This document shows positions 43,149 through 46,774 of a stretch of 46,774 bases of DNA, one piece after another (position 1 is the first letter of the stretch; each line of letters begins with the position of its first letter). Position numbers and translations under genes: made by a program. The notes beneath the pieces were generated by a model. The model did no database searches, had not been told where the DNA came from, and worked only from the letters and a program-made list of their open reading frames with translations. The DNA lies in contig JAOUHJ010000023.1 in assembly GCA_029865225.1 (NCBI GenBank), positions 1 through 46,774 of the forward strand, written 5' to 3'. This DNA comes from Nitrospira sp. (GTDB lineage Bacteria; Nitrospirota; Nitrospiria; Nitrospirales; Nitrospiraceae).

Positions 43149-44556
43149 GTGCAGTAGGTGCCGGGAAGAAGACCAGCATGAGGAGGAAGTAGATATAGAC
43201 TACTGCACGCTTGGGCCAGGCCTCCCGTGTAAGGAAAGTCATGTCCTTACGCGAATCAACCCATATCTCGAGCAGAAACAGCGGAAGCGTGTAGAACGCG
43301 ATCAGTGCGAGCATCGACATCGCGAGCGGAGTCATCCGGAAATCAGTAAGTATCAAGCCAACGAATGCCGCCACTTGCGACATACTTTCGGCGCGGAACA
43401 GCAGCCACCCGAAGCAAACAAAGTGGAACATCAACACCACTCGCCAGGCACGCCCAGCGAGTGTCACAGAGATGGACTGCCCCCAGCTGAACAACCGGTA
43501 AACGCACAATAGCGCGCCGTGGAAGAAGCCCCAAAGCAGGAATGTCCAATTGGCGCCATGCCACAGGCCGCCGAGCACCATCGTGATCATCATGTTGCGA
43601 TATGTGGCTGATTCGCCGGCGCGGTTTCCGCCGAGCGAGATATAGAGATAATCACGGAGCCACGTCGACAGGCTGATGTGCCAGCGGCGCCAGAAATCGC
43701 TTGGCGACATAGCCAGGTACGGGGTTCTAAAGTTGTGCATCAGGTCGACCCCCATCCATTTAGCGATACCTTGCGCGATCGAGCTGTAGCCGGAAAAATC
43801 TGCGTAGATCTGCCAGGCAAAAGCGTAGATGGCGGCCAGGCATTCGGCTCCTGTGAGCGTGGACGTGTCTTCCCTAAAGATCGTGTCCACGAGCGCTGCC
43901 ATGTTATCGCCGATCACTACCTTCTTGAACAGGCCAATCAGGATGAAGTAGAGTCCGATGGCAAAGCTTCCCTGGATCCATGTGCGTGGAACCTCGAGTT
44001 GCTTAAGTAGGCCCCGGCCTAACTCGTCCTGCCCTTTGGCGCCCGAACGCATGATGGGTCCGGCCACCAAATGCGGGAAGAAAGAGACATAGAGCGCGAA
44101 GTTCCAGAAGTTGGTCGCGGGTTTCGTCACGCCACGGGCGATATCGAACACATAGCTCATGCTTTGAAACGTATAGAAGGAGATCCCGACTGGTAGAACC
44201 AATTCCACGAACGGTAATGACACGGACAGCCCGAGCCCGTTCAACGCGCCCGTCACTTCTTGTGCAAAGAAATTGTAGTACTTGAAAATTCCGAGCAGCA
44301 ACAGATTCACTACCACCGAGATCTGCACATAGCGCTGTCTTGGCGCACCCTCCGGTGCGGCTGCGACCAGGTTCCCGAGACAGAAATCCATCACCGTCGA
44401 GAAAGCGATCAACGGGAGAAACCGCCAGTCCCACCAGCCGTAGAAGAGGTAGCTCGCCGCGAGCAGGAACCTCGTCTGCGCACGAAAGGGCAGCAGCCAA
44501 TAAGTTGGCAGTACAAGCGCAAAGAAGATCCAGAAGGTCCAGCTATTGAACAGCAT
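43123..44556 (-). CDS. MBOAT-family O-acyltransferase (AlgI/DltB type)
   Basis: The 477-residue polytopic protein has about ten or more membrane helices. The conserved region contains LVAGPIMRSGAKG, WQIYADFSGYSSIAQGIAKW and FWRRWHISLSTWLRDYLYIS. The catalytic His333 lies in LGGLWHGANWTFLLWGFFHG. Such proteins export acyl groups for O-acetylation of alginate or other polysaccharides. The SGNH partner overlaps its 3' end. The ribosome binding site is weak. No acyl-CoA enzyme lies nearby. Confidence 0.93.
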   Translation of the reverse strand: MLFNSWTFWIFFALVLPTYWLLPFRAQTRFLLAASYLFYGWWDWRFLPLIAFSTVMDFCLGNLVAAAPEGAPRQRYVQISVVVNLLLLGIFKYYNFFAQEVTGALNGLGLSVSLPFVELVLPVGISFYTFQSMSYVFDIARGVTKPATNFWNFALYVSFFPHLVAGPIMRSGAKGQDELGRGLLKQLEVPRTWIQGSFAIGLYFILIGLFKKVVIGDNMAALVDTIFREDTSTLTGAECLAAIYAFAWQIYADFSGYSSIAQGIAKWMGVDLMHNFRTPYLAMSPSDFWRRWHISLSTWLRDYLYISLGGNRAGESATYRNMMITMVLGGLWHGANWTFLLWGFFHGALLCVYRLFSWGQSISVTLAGRAWRVVLMFHFVCFGWLLFRAESMSQVAAFVGLILTDFRMTPLAMSMLALIAFYTLPLFLLEIWVDSRKDMTFLTREAWPKRAVVYIYFLLMLVFFPAPTAHEFIYFQF

Positions 44557-44605
44557 CGAAACAACACCCGATCAACGACTTGGCGCGATGGTCTTGGGTA
44601 GTCAT

Positions 44606-44923
44606 TCAGCAGTGAGCGTCCTCGAACGGTTTGTTGACATAAGGCCGGAGCGAGCCTTCACATTCGTGGGCGGTGACATCTGGGGCCTGCTCCCACAAGA
44701 GGCTTGTCTCACGATACAAGACGGCTTCATTGCTGAAATAGGCTAGCACCATGGAACACTGAGCGACCGGGATCTTGGTACTCCAGCATTTCATGTGAGG
44801 TTGAGTCGCTGGGGCAATTGCGGTCAGGTTTTCGGCCCCAGCGGATGACCTGACGCACATGGTTGAGCTTATGGTTAGGAGGCCGATGCTCTTGATGGGA
44901 CAGAGTCTCATCTTGGTAGTCAT
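44606..44923 (-). CDS. Possible small secreted protein, unrecognised
   Basis: The 105-residue frame begins MTTKMRLCPIKSIGLLTIS and could carry a weak signal peptide ending near SSAGA. Several cysteines follow (MKCWSTKIPVAQC, AHECEG and a terminal Cys). AGAGGA lies four bases before the ATG. It ends 49 bases before the MBOAT start, so it may be in that transcript. No family is recognised. It lies beside decayed sequence, so it could be a chance frame. Confidence 0.4.
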   Translation of the reverse strand: MTTKMRLCPIKSIGLLTISSTMCVRSSAGAENLTAIAPATQPHMKCWSTKIPVAQCSMVLAYFSNEAVLYRETSLLWEQAPDVTAHECEGSLRPYVNKPFEDAHC

Positions 44924-45259
44924 GATGTCCTCTTGTAAAGAGAGCGCCCTATTCTTTGTAGGTATCTGACAGACTGTTCTGGTCGTTCCAACGCTGTCAC
45001 GTTGGATAGGATCTCAAATGCGACCGACTTTAAGGATAGTGCTTGAGAAATGCCTCGGGATGAGGTGAGGCAAGGCCTCAAGGTGATACATACCCCCCAC
45101 CCTAAACATTCTTTGCACAACGTCCAGTTGAAGGCGTCAATATACGCTTGCTCATTCTTCTTGTATTGCCTGGCAGTGCGAGGCCGCTCGCAATGGACCC
45201 TTACACACATCGCAACCTGGCCGTTGAAATCCGCCCCCCTTCTGTTTGTACCGCCAGCA
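44924..45259 (-). pseudogene. Decayed stretch with an integrase-core scrap
   Basis: Minus-strand bases around 45162-45094 read KNEQAYIDAFNWTLCKEC then LGWG. This matches the C-terminal part of IS-type integrases (typical form AYIESFNRTLRKECLGW). The surrounding codons belong to no recognisable gene. It is a remnant of a lost element and has no start or catalytic centre. Confidence 0.65.
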
Positions 45260-45487
45260 CTATTGGCCAGCAAAGCGCCGTGCCATGACGACCCGTAGGA
45301 GGACGATGCCATCGTGGATGTTGAAGGATGTATTTACGAGAACGGAGCAGCCAGTTTGCACCTCAAACGCTTTGAGGAGCCGGTAATGCCGAGGGCTGGT
45401 GTCTTCGTGAACGGTCTGAATTGTGGCCGCTGTTGCGCTGTCACCATTCATTTTCAGCACGCAACACTCCGAGTTCTGAACGAACAA
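45260..45487 (-). pseudogene. C-terminal fragment of a second carbamoyltransferase gene
   Basis: Residues 20-60 of this frame, including IQTVHEDTSPRHYRLLKAFE and VLVNTSFNIHDGIV, match the end of the intact carbamoyltransferase at 32966-34810 (IQTVHESTNPRYYRLLKAFE, VLVNTSFNVRGEPIV). The similarity stops both before and after this block, so about 550 N-terminal residues are missing. It cannot be functional. It may be left by a duplication or by a lost second cluster. Confidence 0.85.
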
Positions 45488-46627
45488 TCACAATCTACGC
45501 GATGTCTTGTTTTCAAGCGGAACCAGCTTCTGCTCCGTAAGGAACTTCCACGTGAGTTCGGCCGCCAGGCGATGCCCTGTTCGATTCCAATGCCCCCCGT
45601 GGCTCGGCCCGAAGCCGTGGAGATACTGACGAGTTTTGATATGGTACTCTCTGAACGCTGGCATGAGACTTAAGAACGGGATACTATTTCTCCTAGCAAA
45701 CTCCTCCAAGATTCTGTCCGGCTGATCATAGTCCAGCTCAATCCGGTAGCGACTCTTCCGCTCGTTGCCTACCTCCGGGTGGACCTGTTCCGCACTAGAC
45801 AGTCCAAGCAGGAGAAACCTACCTCCGCGTTCCTCAACTGATTTTCTGAATCTCAGAATGATTCCCTTGGTGACCTCAACTGATTCCCTCCATGCCGTTG
45901 GCAGGTCGGCCCGATACATGTTTAGGTCCGAGAACAGGTCAACACTTTGCCTCTTGTCATCTCCGGCTCCCTCCTCGCCCTTATGACCATCTGTCATCCT
46001 GGCCTCCACGAGTTGACGCCGAAAAAGGTAGACTCGCTCTGAGATCAGGCTCAACAAATGAGACTTCCTTTTCAGTTCCTCAAGGAGACGCTTTGGATAC
46101 GTGAGACTCTCCTCGTATGCATCGATCAATGATCTGTCTAACACGAGATCGTGCTTCTCATCAAACTCGTAGTAAAACGCGACGTTTTCCCGATTCAGAA
46201 ACTTCGAATTATTCCGAAAATCATTTCCCGTAAAGAAAGCGAGGATTACAAGGTCGGGATTGTAGGCGGCTCCAAAATTGAGGTAGCGGAGGTGCTCGTC
46301 GGCAGTACCGAAACCGGATTGGCCGAGCGCCAAGACCTCAAACCGGGACGAAGAAACTCGTGCACCATTAAGCATTTTCTCAAGTTGCGCCGTGAAGGAA
46401 TCCTCCAACGGGACTTGTAGGGCTTCAACGAATGAATCGCCTAGGACAAGAATTCGGAATACATCGGTCGGTTTCTCGTACGTGCGTTCATAATCACGAA
46501 ACCCGTGCGAGTTGAATTGGCCCTCGGAGAAGCCTTCCTTGCTATGACGATAATAGGCGTTTGGAATAAACGTCGTTCCCTTGCCTGGAATAAAACGCAG
46601 GATAGCAGGCGTATTGAATTTCGTCAC
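45488..46627 (-). CDS. SGNH/GDSL hydrolase-like protein, possibly N-terminally truncated
   Basis: The 379-residue frame starts at a GTG and has an SGNH domain with ILVLGDSFVEALQVP (Ser65), LGQSGFGTADEHLRYLNFGA, FFTGNDFRNNSKFL and GGHWNRTGHRLAAEL (His346). The Asp usually three residues before this His is absent (SHGGHW). Upstream, in frame, LGAIEVLLAV looks like the end of a membrane helix, but the frame is closed by a TGA at 46650-46652 and has no start. An anchor present in relatives may have been lost by a frameshift. The start is therefore doubtful. The role would be polysaccharide acylation or deacylation. Confidence 0.7.
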   Translation of the reverse strand: MTKFNTPAILRFIPGKGTTFIPNAYYRHSKEGFSEGQFNSHGFRDYERTYEKPTDVFRILVLGDSFVEALQVPLEDSFTAQLEKMLNGARVSSSRFEVLALGQSGFGTADEHLRYLNFGAAYNPDLVILAFFTGNDFRNNSKFLNRENVAFYYEFDEKHDLVLDRSLIDAYEESLTYPKRLLEELKRKSHLLSLISERVYLFRRQLVEARMTDGHKGEEGAGDDKRQSVDLFSDLNMYRADLPTAWRESVEVTKGIILRFRKSVEERGGRFLLLGLSSAEQVHPEVGNERKSRYRIELDYDQPDRILEEFARRNSIPFLSLMPAFREYHIKTRQYLHGFGPSHGGHWNRTGHRLAAELTWKFLTEQKLVPLENKTSRRL

Positions 46628-46774
46628 CGCGAGTAGTACCTCGATTGCTCCTAGTGTAGTGCGTCATAAATAGATTGACAATCAATTCCGGCGAGCGCTA
46701 TCTTCTGCCCCATGCATCGGGCCCCAGCGATTCTCCTGTCGTCCGCAGAACGATCGACGTTGACCGCATGGGCC
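46628..46774. other. Right end of window, no gene supported
   Basis: 147 bases upstream of the SGNH-like gene. It may hold the broken N-terminal part of that gene: a minus-strand ATG with MGQKIALAGIDCQSIYD runs in another frame and stops near the SGNH start. No other feature is seen. Confidence 0.35.

Noticed and set aside
1-46774. CRISPR array or tRNA genes
   Set aside because: No regularly spaced repeats and no cloverleaf-like sequence with T-loop consensus were seen on either strand.

Overview
The window looks like chromosomal DNA of a Gram-negative, moderately GC-rich bacterium, most likely Nitrospirota (Nitrospira-like). That assignment rests on gene content and on the style of the polysaccharide and secretion genes, not on any marker gene, so it is tentative. 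There are no rRNA, tRNA or CRISPR features that I can see. Almost every intact gene lies on the minus strand. The exceptions are a BACON-repeat surface protein, a methyltransferase and two of the insertion sequences.

Read in the direction of transcription, from high to low coordinates, the layout is as follows. (1) 42.2-46.6 kb: a partial SGNH-hydrolase gene, a decayed stretch with a carbamoyltransferase scrap and an integrase scrap, then an MBOAT O-acyltransferase/SGNH pair, the usual machinery for acylating an exported polysaccharide. (2) 39.8-42.2 kb: two insertion sequences back to back (IS3-like, then IS5/IS427-like). The second sits exactly in the stop codon of the SGNH gene. (3) 26.8-38.5 kb: polysaccharide-modifying genes. 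They are a tiny Tat-signal peptide gene overlapping a GMC oxidoreductase, a 50-residue DUF5989 membrane protein, a sugar aminotransferase, a NodU/CmcH-type carbamoyltransferase with an SxtJ-type membrane protein, two more SGNH proteins (one fused to a PAS domain) and a membrane-anchored heparinase II/III-like protein. (4) 20.1-26.2 kb: an aminotransferase, a fused initiating sugar transferase/4,6-dehydratase and a Wzc-like chain-length protein, apparently one operon for making and polymerising an amino-sugar repeat unit.

(5) 17.9-20.1 kb: a transposon graveyard with an IS3-family copy between truncated IS5- and IS3-type remnants. (6) 16.5-17.9 kb (plus strand): a secreted protein with three BACON domains and one fibronectin-III domain, divergent from a UDP-N-acetylhexosamine dehydrogenase gene. 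(7) 3.9-14.5 kb: an eleven-gene type II secretion/type IV pilus-like operon. Its secretin carries TPR and cohesin-like domains, and its inner-membrane platform is of the PilM-N-O-P type. (8) 1-3.7 kb: a UDP-glucuronate decarboxylase, proA, and an unrecognised gene coupled directly to proA and cut by the window edge.

Together the genes suggest a cell that builds a heavily decorated, amino-sugar- and uronate-containing extracellular polysaccharide (acylated, carbamoylated, possibly trimmed by the heparinase-like protein), next to a dedicated protein-export machine. The features most worth a second look are the SGNH-PAS fusion, the tiny Tat peptide coupled to the GMC oxidoreductase, the sugar transferase/dehydratase fusion and the TPR-secretin-cohesin architecture. 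No wholly new system is proven by the sequence alone.
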